Of a stretch of DNA of 64,000 nucleotides, positions 27,776 to 36,966 are shown piece by piece (position 1 is the stretch's first letter; each line of letters begins with the position of its first letter). Source of the stretch: Bombella dulcis (GTDB taxonomy: Bacteria > Pseudomonadota > Alphaproteobacteria > Acetobacterales > Acetobacteraceae); NCBI RefSeq assembly GCF_026385505.1, contig NZ_JANIDV010000003.1:124001-188000 (forward strand), given 5' to 3'. The position numbers and the translations under genes were made by a program. Under the pieces are notes generated by a model that saw only the letters and a program-made list of their open reading frames with translations, was not told the DNA's origin and did not search any database.

Positions 27776-27878
27776 GGCGGGGACCTTCTGGAGTGATTAA
27801 ATAGGACTAATGGCGGACTGATAATGGACTCATTGGGGCAGGGATGCAAATGTCATTACTGAGAAGTCAGAAAACAAA

Positions 27879-27909
27879 CCGCTCCTGCGTGGCATCACGG
27901 CAGGAGCGG
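27879..27909 (-). terminator. Terminator of the alginate-export-type porin gene
   Basis: A perfect 10-bp stem (CCGCTCCTGC with GCAGGAGCGG) with an 11-nt loop. On the minus strand it is followed by TTTGTTTTC and lies 27 bp after the porin stop codon. Confidence 0.85.
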
Positions 27910-27935
27910 AAGGAGGCAGACGGCTGTTCCGGCTG

Positions 27936-29669
27936 TCAGTAGGTCAATGTTAGGGATGACTGGTAGTAGGTTGCATCACGGGCACCAACCTGATGCATGG
28001 CATGGGAGGTGAGGAAGCGGACGACATGGTGGTCCCATGTCAGATGTGGGCCAAGGCGCAGGCTGGCGGACATCTGCGGGGCAATGCCGACAAAGGAGTT
28101 ATGGTTGTAGGAATTGAACATGCCGGAGGTGAACTGCCGAGCGAAGATGTTGCGGCCATAGATGGAGTAGGTGTCATCTCCTGTGCTGTAACGCCAGTAG
28201 ATGGGGAGCTTCAGCTGGAAAGTTAGGTAGTTCGTGGGGGTGAAGCTGGCCTTGGGAGCGAAGTCGATCAGGTTCTGGCCCGTCAGGTAGTTGGTCGGGT
28301 CTAGATAGTTCGTGTTCACGCCGAAAGGTTCAATGTAGGTGTTCACACTGCCGGTCGTTCCACGGGCACCACCGCCTGAATAGGCGTCACCCTGGATGCC
28401 GATGGTCGGATGCCACATGACGTGACGGAAGTGATAGTCCACCGTACCGTTCATAGACCACGCATTCACGTTGCGGGTCATTTTGTCATAATGGTTGGCC
28501 CTGTTGTAGGACTGGTAGAATGTCCCCTGCTGGTAGGCTCCGCCAAGGGAGAAGCTGATCGGACCAGCCTCGCCATGCCACCGCAGGCCGAAATTGTTGC
28601 GTTTGGTATGGCCGAGAGCCGAGGCGTTATACATCACGGTCTGCTGAGCAGGTCCGCCATTGATTTCATACCCGTAATAGAACAGGTTGATAAAGGAATA
28701 GCCCTTCTCGCCGAGGAAGTGGAAATCCGGCGGAGCGATGGTGACATTGGCCCCGTACAGCCGGGTCTTGTAATCTAGCGTGTCGTGGAAGAGGGAATTG
28801 CCCCCACGGAAGCTGTCCGTGTGGTTGTTCTTGGTGTTGATGAAGTAGAAGCCGTCAAAACGGACCCGGTTCCAGTGTTCATAGATGCGGAAACCATCCC
28901 AGCTGAGCGGGACGTTCAGCACGTCACGGTTGCCGATCATGTAATCCGGTGCATCAAGGAACTGCTGGCGACCGAAGATGAAGCCACCATGCCCCCCGGC
29001 CGCATTGCCGCTGAGTTCCACAAAGGCCTGCTGCAGGTCCAGATTCTTGCGGAACGTGCCGTCATAGCTGTATCCACGCCAGCCGCCTGCATCCGCATTG
29101 ATGAGCTGGCCGAAGAAGCGCACGTGCTGGCCGAAATGCAGGTCCGCACTCCAGAGGTTGCGGACGGCGAAACGACCTGAATTGAAGGGGCGAGCCTTCA
29201 TGGAGGTTGTGGGGTCGATGGCCGCACCGAAGACGGGCCGTCTGTCATACCAGTTGTTGAGGCGGGTTTCCCCGGCGAGGCTGAGCCAGATGGAACCGCT
29301 GTCATTCAGCTTCATGTGCTTGTAGGAGTCGAACGGGTCGTCCCTGTCGCAGATGCCTGTACCGGGGACGCTGATGCTGTCCATTCCGGCGGGTGTTCCA
29401 TACTGAGAGATCGGACCGAAGCCTGTTTCGCTTCCATCACCCCGTGCCCAGACTCCGTAAGGGTTGGGAGCTGCCTTGCCATCATTTACGGGGCAGCCAC
29501 CGGGGGCCGTATGCATGATGCGGTCCAGAATGCTGCGCTGCTGGGCCGTATTAAGTGTGGAGACCGTCCCGGTTGCTGTGTCTGCATGGGCGGTGGAAAG
29601 AGAGACACCAAGGCCCGTTGCAAGAAGGGTGGTACACAGGATGGTCCGGGAGAAGATGGAGTGTTTCAT
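27936..29669 (-). CDS. Alginate export family outer-membrane porin
   Basis: The 577-residue protein has a signal peptide (MKHSIFSRTILCTTLLATGL to about residue 29, cleavage after AHA). A long run of amphipathic strands rich in aromatic residues ends in SSLTLTY, a typical beta-barrel end. The pattern GETRLNNWYDRRP, ADLHFGQHVRFFGQL, FGRQQFLDAPDYM resembles the Alginate_exp (AlgE-like) domain, found in proteobacterial porins for sugars or aromatic acids. The ligand is unknown; acetic acid bacteria have several such porins. AT-rich upstream DNA (29670-30094) should contain its promoter. Confidence 0.8.
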   Translation of the reverse strand: MKHSIFSRTILCTTLLATGLGVSLSTAHADTATGTVSTLNTAQQRSILDRIMHTAPGGCPVNDGKAAPNPYGVWARGDGSETGFGPISQYGTPAGMDSISVPGTGICDRDDPFDSYKHMKLNDSGSIWLSLAGETRLNNWYDRRPVFGAAIDPTTSMKARPFNSGRFAVRNLWSADLHFGQHVRFFGQLINADAGGWRGYSYDGTFRKNLDLQQAFVELSGNAAGGHGGFIFGRQQFLDAPDYMIGNRDVLNVPLSWDGFRIYEHWNRVRFDGFYFINTKNNHTDSFRGGNSLFHDTLDYKTRLYGANVTIAPPDFHFLGEKGYSFINLFYYGYEINGGPAQQTVMYNASALGHTKRNNFGLRWHGEAGPISFSLGGAYQQGTFYQSYNRANHYDKMTRNVNAWSMNGTVDYHFRHVMWHPTIGIQGDAYSGGGARGTTGSVNTYIEPFGVNTNYLDPTNYLTGQNLIDFAPKASFTPTNYLTFQLKLPIYWRYSTGDDTYSIYGRNIFARQFTSGMFNSYNHNSFVGIAPQMSASLRLGPHLTWDHHVVRFLTSHAMHQVGARDATYYQSSLTLTY

Positions 29670-30094
29670 GGTCTTCTTTCACAGCTCGTTTGTGAAGTGG
29701 TGAGCCGAGAAGACGGGAAAAAATGGGCCTCAACATTGATTTAAGGCAAGAATATGCAAAAGATACTTATAAAATAAACTTTTTATTATGATATAAAAAA
29801 CCTATCACCAGGTAAAATCAGGCATTTTCATGAGGCGATTTTCATGGAAAATTATGATTATAATTCAGATGGTTATGAAATTTTCTTCGAAGGGAAACCC
29901 GGAAGAAAAACAGGGTCCGGGGTAAGTTTCTGCTACAGAATCTTTTATAGGAATTCCCTTTTTCTGTGATTTTCATATCGGAAGCACTTGACTTCCATCA
30001 CGGAAGGGTGAAGCCGCAGGAACCTGTCTCACCTTCCATACCCTGAAAGTTAAGGTGGACATGATTCCTGTGGCACCGGGTCTGTCTTGGAGGG
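29670..30094. promoter_or_regulatory. AT-rich region upstream of the porin gene
   Basis: This 425-bp region without a long gene separates hpnN (ends at 30095) from the porin start at 29669. Between 29740 and 29960 it is strongly AT-rich in contrast to both flanks, as expected for a promoter region. It contains one possible 41-codon gene on the plus strand (29844-29969, listed separately). No clear terminator of hpnN was found. Confidence 0.45.
29844..29969 (+). CDS. Possible small protein of 41 residues
   Basis: An ATG at 29844 opens a 41-codon frame with GAGG 8 bp upstream. The peptide starts MENYDYNSDGYEIFFEGK, is acidic and aromatic at first, then basic (GRKTG), and ends in an aromatic segment. 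I recognise no family. In AT-rich DNA a frame of this length can arise by chance, so the support is only the ribosome site and its isolation in a gene-free region. Confidence 0.22.
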   Translation: MENYDYNSDGYEIFFEGKPGRKTGSGVSFCYRIFYRNSLFL

Positions 30095-32689
30095 TCAGGC
30101 GTCATCCCCTTTCCTGCCAGGCAGGAGAGCGGGGATGAAGAGCAGGGAGCAGATCAGCGTACAGCCGAGGGAGAGCAGCAGCAGCCGCCCCATGCTGGCC
30201 GTGCCCGGATGGGCCGAGGCCGCCAGTGAACCGAAGGCCGAACCTGTTGTCAGGGCGGAGAACAGCACGGCTCTGGCTGTGGGGGAGGAAAGCTGGTCCT
30301 TCAGGCCCGCCCGCCAGTTCATGACGAAATAGATGTTGAAGGAGACGCCAACCCCCAGCAGCAGCGGCAGGGCGATGATGTTGGCGTAATTGAGCTGCTC
30401 TGGCACCGTGATGATCAGGATGACCGTCAGCAGGGAAGAAAGCAGCAGGGGCAGCAGGACGAGGAGCGTATCCAGCAGGCGGCGCAGCGTGACGAGAAGG
30501 ATCAGTGCAATGGCCACGATGGCACAGAGAGCTGCCGTGATGAAGGCATGTGTAATGGTCTCGGCACTGGCGATGATTTCCATCGCAGGGCCGCAGATAT
30601 CCGGTGTCACGCTTTTCAGCTCACGGACGAAATGGTGGAGTGTCCTGTTTTCAGACATCCGCCCCTTGGGGTGGATGATGAGGCGGTAGGCCCCGTTGGA
30701 GGGAGAAATATAGTCGCTGCGGATATCGGCAGGGATGTTCTCCAGGGTGATGGGGGCGGTTGGTGACAGGAGTGTCTTCAGTTGGGTCAGTTCACTGGGC
30801 AGATAACGTGTCAGGGCCTCATTTGTGGCCAGCAGGGTGCCGTTCGGTGCGGAGGAAAGACGTGTCAGCGCGTCATGAAGTGCTCTGAGGGCCGGGGTGA
30901 GCCGGTCATCCAGCCCGTCAAATTCGTGGGCCGCCTTGAGGGCGGAGGCCCGGAGGTCCGCTGCCGAGGGAGCTGGAGCCGGATGGGCGACGGACAGGGT
31001 GGGCAGCAGGATGTCAGCCGCATCCTGAATCATCTGGAGTTTTGTCGGCTGGTCTTCCGGCACGAGAGCACCAAGCCAGAGGACATCATGGACACTGTCC
31101 AGTTTGCTGAAAGCGGCCGCCAGACGGCTGGCCGTTGCCGTGTCCGGGACAAGAACCTGGGCATTGTAGGGTGTGGTAAGCGGGTTCTCCTCAAGGAGTT
31201 GCAGGGCCTTCATGCCCTCCGTATTGGGGTTCTTGGTGTGGAGAGGGTCTGCATCAAACAGGAGTGATGGTGTCAGACAGGCCCCGATGATGCCCAGTAC
31301 GGCGAAAATGGCCAGCACGGGCAGGCGGAAGCGGCGCAGGGCACGGTCCACGGGGGCGAGAATGGCAAAGCCCCGGAGGCTGTCGCCCGGTGTGGCCCGG
31401 AAGAGGCGCAGCAGGGCTGGCAGCAGGGTCAGCGTACAGATGAAGGCAATCAGCATCCCGCCACCGGCGATCAGCCCCAGCTGTGCCACGCCCACGAAGT
31501 TGGTGGGGGTGAAGGCAAGGAAGCCCGCTGCCGTGGCCAGGGACGCAACGAATATCTGGCTGCCACTTTCCGTGCCCGTGCGGTCCAGTGCAGCGAGGGG
31601 TGAGAGCGGTGCGCCTGCCTCATCTTTCTGGCAGCGGAAGCGCACACCGAACTGGATGGCGAAATCCACGGCAATGCCGACGAAGAGAATGGCAAAGGCC
31701 ACGGAAATCATGTTGAGGGTGCCGACGGCCAGCGTGGCGAAACCGGTTGTCAGCAGCAGCCCGATGACGAGCGTGAGCAGGATGGGGATGACCACACGCA
31801 GTGAGCGGGCTGCGAGCAGGAGCCAGAGCGTGACGAGGGCAAAGGAAATGAACAGCCCGATGATCATGCCCTGGGCGACGGTGGAGAATTCCTCATCACT
31901 GAGTTTGGCTTCTCCCGTGATGAGTGTGTGGACACGGCCCGCCTTGACGGTGGGCAGGCTGTTCAGGGCCGTCCGCATGGCCGTCGTGGCGGCCTCTGAG
32001 GGTTCGAATGATGTGAAGTCAGGTTTTGGGTGGGTGACGACGAACTGGTAATGTCCCCCCATGTCGCTCAGCCCGCCGGCCAGCAGTTTCTCCCATGAAA
32101 GGGGTGTGGCATGGCCTGCAAGACCGTCATTCAGGGTCCTGGTCAGGCCATCAAGGGCGGTGTTGAAGCTGGCAGGGATGGGCTGGCTGCTGCGTATGGC
32201 CTTGGCCATGAGGCCGAATGTGCCGAACAGCCCGCGGGCGGAAGGGTCAGCAGCCAGAGTGCCCAGGAAGGGCTGGGCGGAAATCGTGGAATCCAGCAGG
32301 GGTTCAAGCTGTTTCGTGTCAACGAAGAGGAAGGCGTTGCGGGTATAGAAGGGGTTTGCGTCCGGCTGGTCCACCCTGTCGAAATGGGCCGTGTCTTTCG
32401 AGAGGATGGCCGTGAGGGCATTGGCGGTCTCACGGCCCTCTTCCGGCGTGGCCGCACTGATGATGGCCACAAGAGTGTTTTTCTCGCCGGGGAAGAGGCT
32501 TTCTATCTGACGGTTTTTCTGTTTCCACGGCAGCGTGTCGGCAAAGAGCCTGTCCGTTTCTGTCGTGATGCCCAGGCGGGTCAGGCTGAGCCATGTGGCT
32601 CCTGTACAGAGCAGGACGAAAATAGCCAGGACAAGGGCGACATGGCGTCCGCAGAAAGCGTTGAGGCGGCTTGTCAGAGTGGAAAGCAT
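30095..32689 (-). CDS. hpnN: Hopanoid biosynthesis-associated RND transporter HpnN
   Basis: About 864 residues in the MMPL/RND arrangement: one N-terminal TM, a large periplasmic domain (about 50-270), five or six TMs, a second periplasmic domain (about 450-690) and the last TM set. Features such as TRLGITTETDRLFADTLPWK, FPGEKNTLVAIISA and VGVAQLGLIAGGGMLIAF fit HpnN, which moves hopanoids to the outer membrane. A hydrophobic protein of another MMPL subgroup cannot be excluded. The start is placed at the ATG at 32689, just before the first TM; the frame stays open further upstream but that part is proline-rich and unlike protein. No other hpn gene is in the window. Confidence 0.85.
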   Translation of the reverse strand: MLSTLTSRLNAFCGRHVALVLAIFVLLCTGATWLSLTRLGITTETDRLFADTLPWKQKNRQIESLFPGEKNTLVAIISAATPEEGRETANALTAILSKDTAHFDRVDQPDANPFYTRNAFLFVDTKQLEPLLDSTISAQPFLGTLAADPSARGLFGTFGLMAKAIRSSQPIPASFNTALDGLTRTLNDGLAGHATPLSWEKLLAGGLSDMGGHYQFVVTHPKPDFTSFEPSEAATTAMRTALNSLPTVKAGRVHTLITGEAKLSDEEFSTVAQGMIIGLFISFALVTLWLLLAARSLRVVIPILLTLVIGLLLTTGFATLAVGTLNMISVAFAILFVGIAVDFAIQFGVRFRCQKDEAGAPLSPLAALDRTGTESGSQIFVASLATAAGFLAFTPTNFVGVAQLGLIAGGGMLIAFICTLTLLPALLRLFRATPGDSLRGFAILAPVDRALRRFRLPVLAIFAVLGIIGACLTPSLLFDADPLHTKNPNTEGMKALQLLEENPLTTPYNAQVLVPDTATASRLAAAFSKLDSVHDVLWLGALVPEDQPTKLQMIQDAADILLPTLSVAHPAPAPSAADLRASALKAAHEFDGLDDRLTPALRALHDALTRLSSAPNGTLLATNEALTRYLPSELTQLKTLLSPTAPITLENIPADIRSDYISPSNGAYRLIIHPKGRMSENRTLHHFVRELKSVTPDICGPAMEIIASAETITHAFITAALCAIVAIALILLVTLRRLLDTLLVLLPLLLSSLLTVILIITVPEQLNYANIIALPLLLGVGVSFNIYFVMNWRAGLKDQLSSPTARAVLFSALTTGSAFGSLAASAHPGTASMGRLLLLSLGCTLICSLLFIPALLPGRKGDDA

Positions 32690-33007
32690 GGAAAAATCTG
32701 TCCCCTTTGTGACCCTCAGGGTCTGCACACATATGGAGGGGCCGGGGCCAGATGGCGGCGTCCCAGCCGGACCGGAACACCCCCGGTTCATCCGTCAGGA
32801 TGAGGCTGGCGGGGGCATGATGATGGTGTTTCTGGCTGTCCGGGCCGGGGACACGATCCCGGGGACCGCCACACATTCAGGGATTAGTAGCCTGACGGAT
32901 GGCTTTTTTCTATCCCCCGCATGAAAGAAAGGCCCGTCAGGCCGGAGGGGGATTTCCTGTAGTTTCACGGGGCTTTCTGGCTGACAGGGGCCTCATTCTG
33001 CGGCAGA
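32690..33007. promoter_or_regulatory. Divergent intergenic region hpnN / yigZ, with inverted repeat
   Basis: This 318-bp gap between two divergent genes should contain both promoters. It includes a 9-bp inverted repeat (GCCTGACGG at 32890-32898, CCGTCAGGC at 32934-32942) enclosing a second T-rich/A-rich partial repeat, so an extended imperfect hairpin is possible. No protein-coding gene is convincing here. Confidence 0.4.
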
Positions 33008-33619
33008 ATGGAGGCCATGACCTGGACGTTGGACGGCATTGCCGAGCATGAGAGTATCATCCGCCACAGCGTGTTCCGCACTCTGGCGGCCCCGGTGGAA
33101 GATGAAGCTGGAGCGATGGCGTTTCTGGCAGAGGTGGCCGTACCGGATGCCACCCACAACTGCTGGGCCTTCCGTGTCGGGGGGCGGTATCGTGTCAGTG
33201 ATGATGGTGAACCATCCGGCACGGCAGGCCGCCCGATCCTGTCGGCCATAGAAGGGCAGGATTTTGACGGGGTCATGGTGGTCGTCATCCGCTGGTTTGG
33301 TGGCATCAAGCTGGGGGCCGGTGGTCTCGTGCGGGCCTATGGCGGGGCGGCGGCGGCCTGCCTGCGTGAGGCGGCAAAGATCGAACGGGTGGAGCGGGTC
33401 CGTCTGGGCTTTCACTGTCCCTTTCCTGTCTATGCGGAAGTGGAAGCCAAGCTGCCCAGCTGGAATGTGGAAACCCGCCGCTGCGATTTCGGAGCGGAAG
33501 GGGCCATGATGGAGCTGGCTGTCCCCGTGCAGGAGCGCACGGCCGTGGAGACTTGGCTGCGGGACCTGACACGGGGGCAGGAACCTATCCGTGCGCTCGA
33601 TGATGACGGGCAGGGCTGA
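33008..33619 (+). CDS. YigZ/IMPACT family protein (UPF0029)
   Basis: The 203-residue protein has the N-terminal IMPACT (UPF0029) domain: SVFRTLAAPVEDEAGAMAFL, the HNCWAFRVG and DDGEPSGTAGRPIL motifs, and VVVIRWFGGIKLGAGGLVRAYGGA. A C-terminal ferredoxin-like DUF1949 domain follows from about 140. Bacterial YigZ binds nucleic acids or ribosome-related factors, but its role is not settled. ATG 33008 or 33017 could be the start. It converges on the aquaporin-like gene with a 25-bp gap. Confidence 0.88.
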   Translation: MEAMTWTLDGIAEHESIIRHSVFRTLAAPVEDEAGAMAFLAEVAVPDATHNCWAFRVGGRYRVSDDGEPSGTAGRPILSAIEGQDFDGVMVVVIRWFGGIKLGAGGLVRAYGGAAAACLREAAKIERVERVRLGFHCPFPVYAEVEAKLPSWNVETRRCDFGAEGAMMELAVPVQERTAVETWLRDLTRGQEPIRALDDDGQG

Positions 33620-33644
33620 AGGCGGGGTGCCTGCCGCTTTCTCA

Positions 33645-34637
33645 TCAGGGTGTTTTCCTGTCCTGCTGTTTCAGCTCTTCGGGAGACGGCCCGGTGGCCT
33701 CCGGCGCAGTGTAGCGGGGCACCCGGCCATGATGGCCGAAATTGACGATGCGGGCCTCTTTCAGCCCGTGCAGGGAGAAGAGGAGGCGGGCCAGCTGGAG
33801 AGCCAGGGCAGAGCCGATGAAAGGCCCGACCAGATAGATCCACACACCGTGCAGGTTATGGGCCAGCGTATCGGGGGCCAGTGTCCGCATGAAGTTCGTG
33901 CTGTTGCCGGAGAAACCGGAGATCAGCGGGTTGGTGACGGCAAAATAGAAGGCACAGACCCATGTGGTCAGATGCTGCCATTTCGGGCGTGAGGCCGTGA
34001 AATAGATGATGAGGATCATGCCTGCCGTGGCGACAGCTTCCATCAGGGCATCAAAGCCGAGACTGTAGCTGTGGGAGGGGAAGGTTCCGGCATAATTGAT
34101 CTGGCTGACCATGGGATGCCAGAAGGGCAGCAGGAGGCTGAGGCCCGCACTGGCGATGAGCGTACCGGCAAAGGCCCCGACAAGCTGGGCCAGGATGTAT
34201 CCCAGCGCATCCAGCCAGCGGATTTTCTTCGTGAGGAAGAAGGCTAGGGTCACGGACGGATTGAGATGGGCGCCGCTGACTTTTCCGAACGGTGACAGGG
34301 TGGCGATGGTTCCCGCCAGCCCGAAGAACAGCCCGACCAGTATGGAGCGGAGGACGGGATGCGGGGCCAGCATGGCGGCTATGGGCGAGTCATGGGCGAT
34401 CAGGATGGTGGTCACGCTGATGCCGATGGTCAGCATGATGGCCGTGGCGATGGCCTCGGTGCCATACAACTTCCAGTGGAAAGGATGGTCGGGATGAGGA
34501 TGCCCGGCAAGGGGGCGGTCCACCAGTTCCTTATGGGAAAAGCGTATATGGGGCAGGCGGATATGAGGGAACCGCACATGCCGGGCCGTATACTGCTTCT
34601 TATGATCCGGCTTTGGCTGGGTGGGGGAATCAGTCAT
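33645..34637 (-). CDS. MIP family (aquaporin-like) channel with altered NPA motifs
   Basis: About 330 residues with the six-helix MIP fold between residues 55 and 295. The two selectivity loops are visible but altered: the first NPA reads NPS (N126, in GAHLNPSVTL) and the second reads NFM (N248, in GNSTNFMRTLAPD) where NPAR is usual. The conserved Arg after the second motif is kept. The N-terminal 50 residues are basic and His-rich with a short repeat (FPHIRLPHIRFSH). Water, glycerol or another small solute is possible. ATG 34637 has AAGGTGA 5 bp upstream. A stem (CATGAGGG with CCCTCATG, 34654-34676) lies in its leader. Confidence 0.85.
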   Translation of the reverse strand: MTDSPTQPKPDHKKQYTARHVRFPHIRLPHIRFSHKELVDRPLAGHPHPDHPFHWKLYGTEAIATAIMLTIGISVTTILIAHDSPIAAMLAPHPVLRSILVGLFFGLAGTIATLSPFGKVSGAHLNPSVTLAFFLTKKIRWLDALGYILAQLVGAFAGTLIASAGLSLLLPFWHPMVSQINYAGTFPSHSYSLGFDALMEAVATAGMILIIYFTASRPKWQHLTTWVCAFYFAVTNPLISGFSGNSTNFMRTLAPDTLAHNLHGVWIYLVGPFIGSALALQLARLLFSLHGLKEARIVNFGHHGRVPRYTAPEATGPSPEELKQQDRKTP

Positions 34638-34718
34638 GAGGATCACCTTGCAGCATGAGGGGGAACCTCCCTCATGTTTCAGAAACGGTCACGGTCGGGT
34701 CAAGGGGAGGAGGTGAAT

Positions 34719-36125
34719 TTAACCTTTGTCGGCGGGTGAGAAGCGGCGGACCAGATCGCTGAGATGCCCGGTCTCCACAATGGTGAGGGAGGGCGGAGCC
34801 TTGGGGCGGGCATTGGCCGTGCCGACATGGCGGGGGATGGCGGCCTGCCGAAAGCCCAGCTTGGCAATTTCTTTCAGCCTGATGCCTGTCTGGCTGACCT
34901 GCCGGATTTCGCCCGACAGGCCGATTTCTCCGAAATAGGCTTCATCCGGGGCCGTAGGCTGCCCCGTGGCCGCAGAGATCAGGGCGGCGGCTACGGCAAG
35001 GTCAGCCGCAGGCTCCGTGACTTTCAGGCCACCCGTGACATTGAGGTGAATGTCCATGCTGCCCAGTTTCAGGCCACAGCGTGCCTCCAGCACGGCAAGG
35101 ACCATGCTCAGCCGGGAGCTGTCCCAGCCCAGTACGGCACGGCGGGCCGCGCCATCGCCACTCTTGGCGGAGAGCAGGACCTGCACTTCCAGCAATATGG
35201 GGCGTGTGCCTTCCAGTCCGGCAAAGACGGCGGAGCCGGCAATGTTGCCGTGCCGTTCGGCCAGAAACAGGGCGGACGGGTTGGGGACCTCCCGCAGGCC
35301 GGTATCCGTCATGGCGAAAACGCCGATTTCGTCCGTGGCACCGAAACGGTTCTTGGCGGCCCGGAGAATGCGGAACTGGTGGCCCCGGTCGCCTTCAAAA
35401 TAGAGGACGGCATCGACCATATGTTCCAGTACACGGGGGCCGGCCAGGGCACCCTCTTTCGTGACATGCCCGATGAGGATGAGGACAAACCCCAGTGTCT
35501 TGGCCAGCCGGATGAGTTCGAAGGCACAGCTGCGGACCTGCGAGACGGAACCGGGTGCGCTGGCCACGCTTTCCAGCCACATGGTCTGGATGGAGTCGAT
35601 GACCACGACCTGAAGGGTCCGTCTTTCCTCCAGTGTCGTGGCGATGTCATTGACGTTAATGGAGGCGGCCAGTTCAAGCTGGTCCAGAGCCTTGGGGTCC
35701 CTGTCCAGCTCCAGCCGCTGGGCACGCAGGCGGATCTGGTCGATGGCCTCTTCCCCGGAGACATAGAGGACATTATGGCCTGCTCTGGCGAGGGCGCAGG
35801 TCATCTGGAGCATGAGGGTGGACTTGCCGATGCCGGGGTCGCCGCCCACCAGAACCACCGAGCCGGGAACAAGCCCGCTGCCCAGAACCCGGTTCAGTTC
35901 CGCCATGTTCGTGTCCAGCCGGGCAGGAGGGGTGGCCCTGCCATCCAGCCGTGTGGTTTTCAGCTCGGCTCCCCTTTTCCCGGGAGCCGTCTTGCTGGGC
36001 GTGACAGTTCTGGTTTCTTCTTCCAGACTGTTCCATTCACCGCACTGCTCGCAGCGGCCCGTCCATTTGGGGTATTGCGCCTGACAGTTCTGGCAGACGA
36101 ACAGGCTGGCCGGTTTCTTCGCCAT
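34719..36125 (-). CDS. radA: DNA repair/recombination protein RadA (Sms)
   Basis: The 468-residue protein has the N-terminal zinc finger C11-x2-C14 and C25-x2-C28. A RecA-like ATPase domain has the Walker A GGDPGIGKST, the RadA-specific AAKNRFGATDEIG (KNRFG) motif and a C-terminal Lon-protease-like domain. It is a helicase-like branch-migration factor in recombination. It starts one base after the end of the MlaF-type gene and is likely the last or next-to-last gene of that minus-strand operon. Confidence 0.97.
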   Translation of the reverse strand: MAKKPASLFVCQNCQAQYPKWTGRCEQCGEWNSLEEETRTVTPSKTAPGKRGAELKTTRLDGRATPPARLDTNMAELNRVLGSGLVPGSVVLVGGDPGIGKSTLMLQMTCALARAGHNVLYVSGEEAIDQIRLRAQRLELDRDPKALDQLELAASINVNDIATTLEERRTLQVVVIDSIQTMWLESVASAPGSVSQVRSCAFELIRLAKTLGFVLILIGHVTKEGALAGPRVLEHMVDAVLYFEGDRGHQFRILRAAKNRFGATDEIGVFAMTDTGLREVPNPSALFLAERHGNIAGSAVFAGLEGTRPILLEVQVLLSAKSGDGAARRAVLGWDSSRLSMVLAVLEARCGLKLGSMDIHLNVTGGLKVTEPAADLAVAAALISAATGQPTAPDEAYFGEIGLSGEIRQVSQTGIRLKEIAKLGFRQAAIPRHVGTANARPKAPPSLTIVETGHLSDLVRRFSPADKG

Positions 36126-36126
36126 G

Positions 36127-36966
36127 TCAGTGCCCTGCCGGAGAGCCGGCTGTCATGCTGCTGGTGGGGATGGGGCCTTCCCGCCGCCCGTGGGTGAACT
36201 GGTCCACGATCGGGTTGCCACTGTCCATCAGCGTGCTGGCCGGTCCCTGCCAGATGATCTTCCCACCGTAGAGCATGGCGGCATGATCGCCGATGCGTGT
36301 GGCAGATGTCATGTCGTGCGTGATGGTCAGGGCCGTGGACCCCAGCCAGGTGACACAGTCACTGATGAGGCCGTCAATCACGGCGGACATGATGGGGTCC
36401 AGCCCGGTGGTGGGTTCATCAAAGAAGAGAATGTCCGGCTGTCCGGCCAGTGCACGGGCCAGGCCGACACGCTTCTGCATCCCGCCGGAGAGTTCCGCCG
36501 GGTTGAGCGGAGCCACATGTGCCCCCAGCCCGACCTGGGACAGGAGATGCAGGGCCTCCTGCTCCTGTTCCGCCCGGTTTTTTCTGTTTTTTCCCTTGGC
36601 CCGGAGGCCGAACAGGATGTTGTCCAGCACGCTCATGCTGTCGAACAGGGCAGCGTTCTGGAAGAGCATGCCGATCCGTTTCAGCAGGGTTTCACGGCGG
36701 CTGCGGCTGGTCTCCAGAATGTTTTCACCGTCAATTTCAATGATCCCTTCATCGGGTTCGATCAGCCCGAGGATGCAGCGCAGCAGCAGGGACTTTCCGT
36801 TACCTGACCCCCCAATGATGACCGTGGATTTTCCGGCAGGAATGTCCAGATCAATGCCATTCAGGATTGTCCGGTCTCCAAAGGATTTTTTCAGGCCACG
36901 GATGCGGAGGCGGGGCTGCTGGTCGGTCATCATGTCCTGCCGGGAAGAGGGTGAAACTGTCATCAT
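36127..36966 (-). CDS. ABC transporter ATP-binding protein, MlaF type
   Basis: The 279-residue ATPase has Walker A GGSGNGKS, Q-loop LFQNAALFDSMSV, signature LSGGMQKRVGLARAL and Walker B ILFFDEPTTGLDP. It has highest resemblance to MlaF, the ATPase of the phospholipid transport system for outer-membrane lipid asymmetry. It overlaps the permease gene by 4 bp. The substrate-binding MlaD and periplasmic MlaC are not adjacent. The start could also be at the internal ATG after 11 residues. Confidence 0.9.
   Translation of the reverse strand: MMTVSPSSRQDMMTDQQPRLRIRGLKKSFGDRTILNGIDLDIPAGKSTVIIGGSGNGKSLLLRCILGLIEPDEGIIEIDGENILETSRSRRETLLKRIGMLFQNAALFDSMSVLDNILFGLRAKGKNRKNRAEQEQEALHLLSQVGLGAHVAPLNPAELSGGMQKRVGLARALAGQPDILFFDEPTTGLDPIMSAVIDGLISDCVTWLGSTALTITHDMTSATRIGDHAAMLYGGKIIWQGPASTLMDSGNPIVDQFTHGRREGPIPTSSMTAGSPAGH

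Noticed and set aside
34764..36197. A 477-codon plus-strand frame opposite radA
   Set aside because: It mirrors the GC-rich radA coding sequence; no domain and low-complexity translation.
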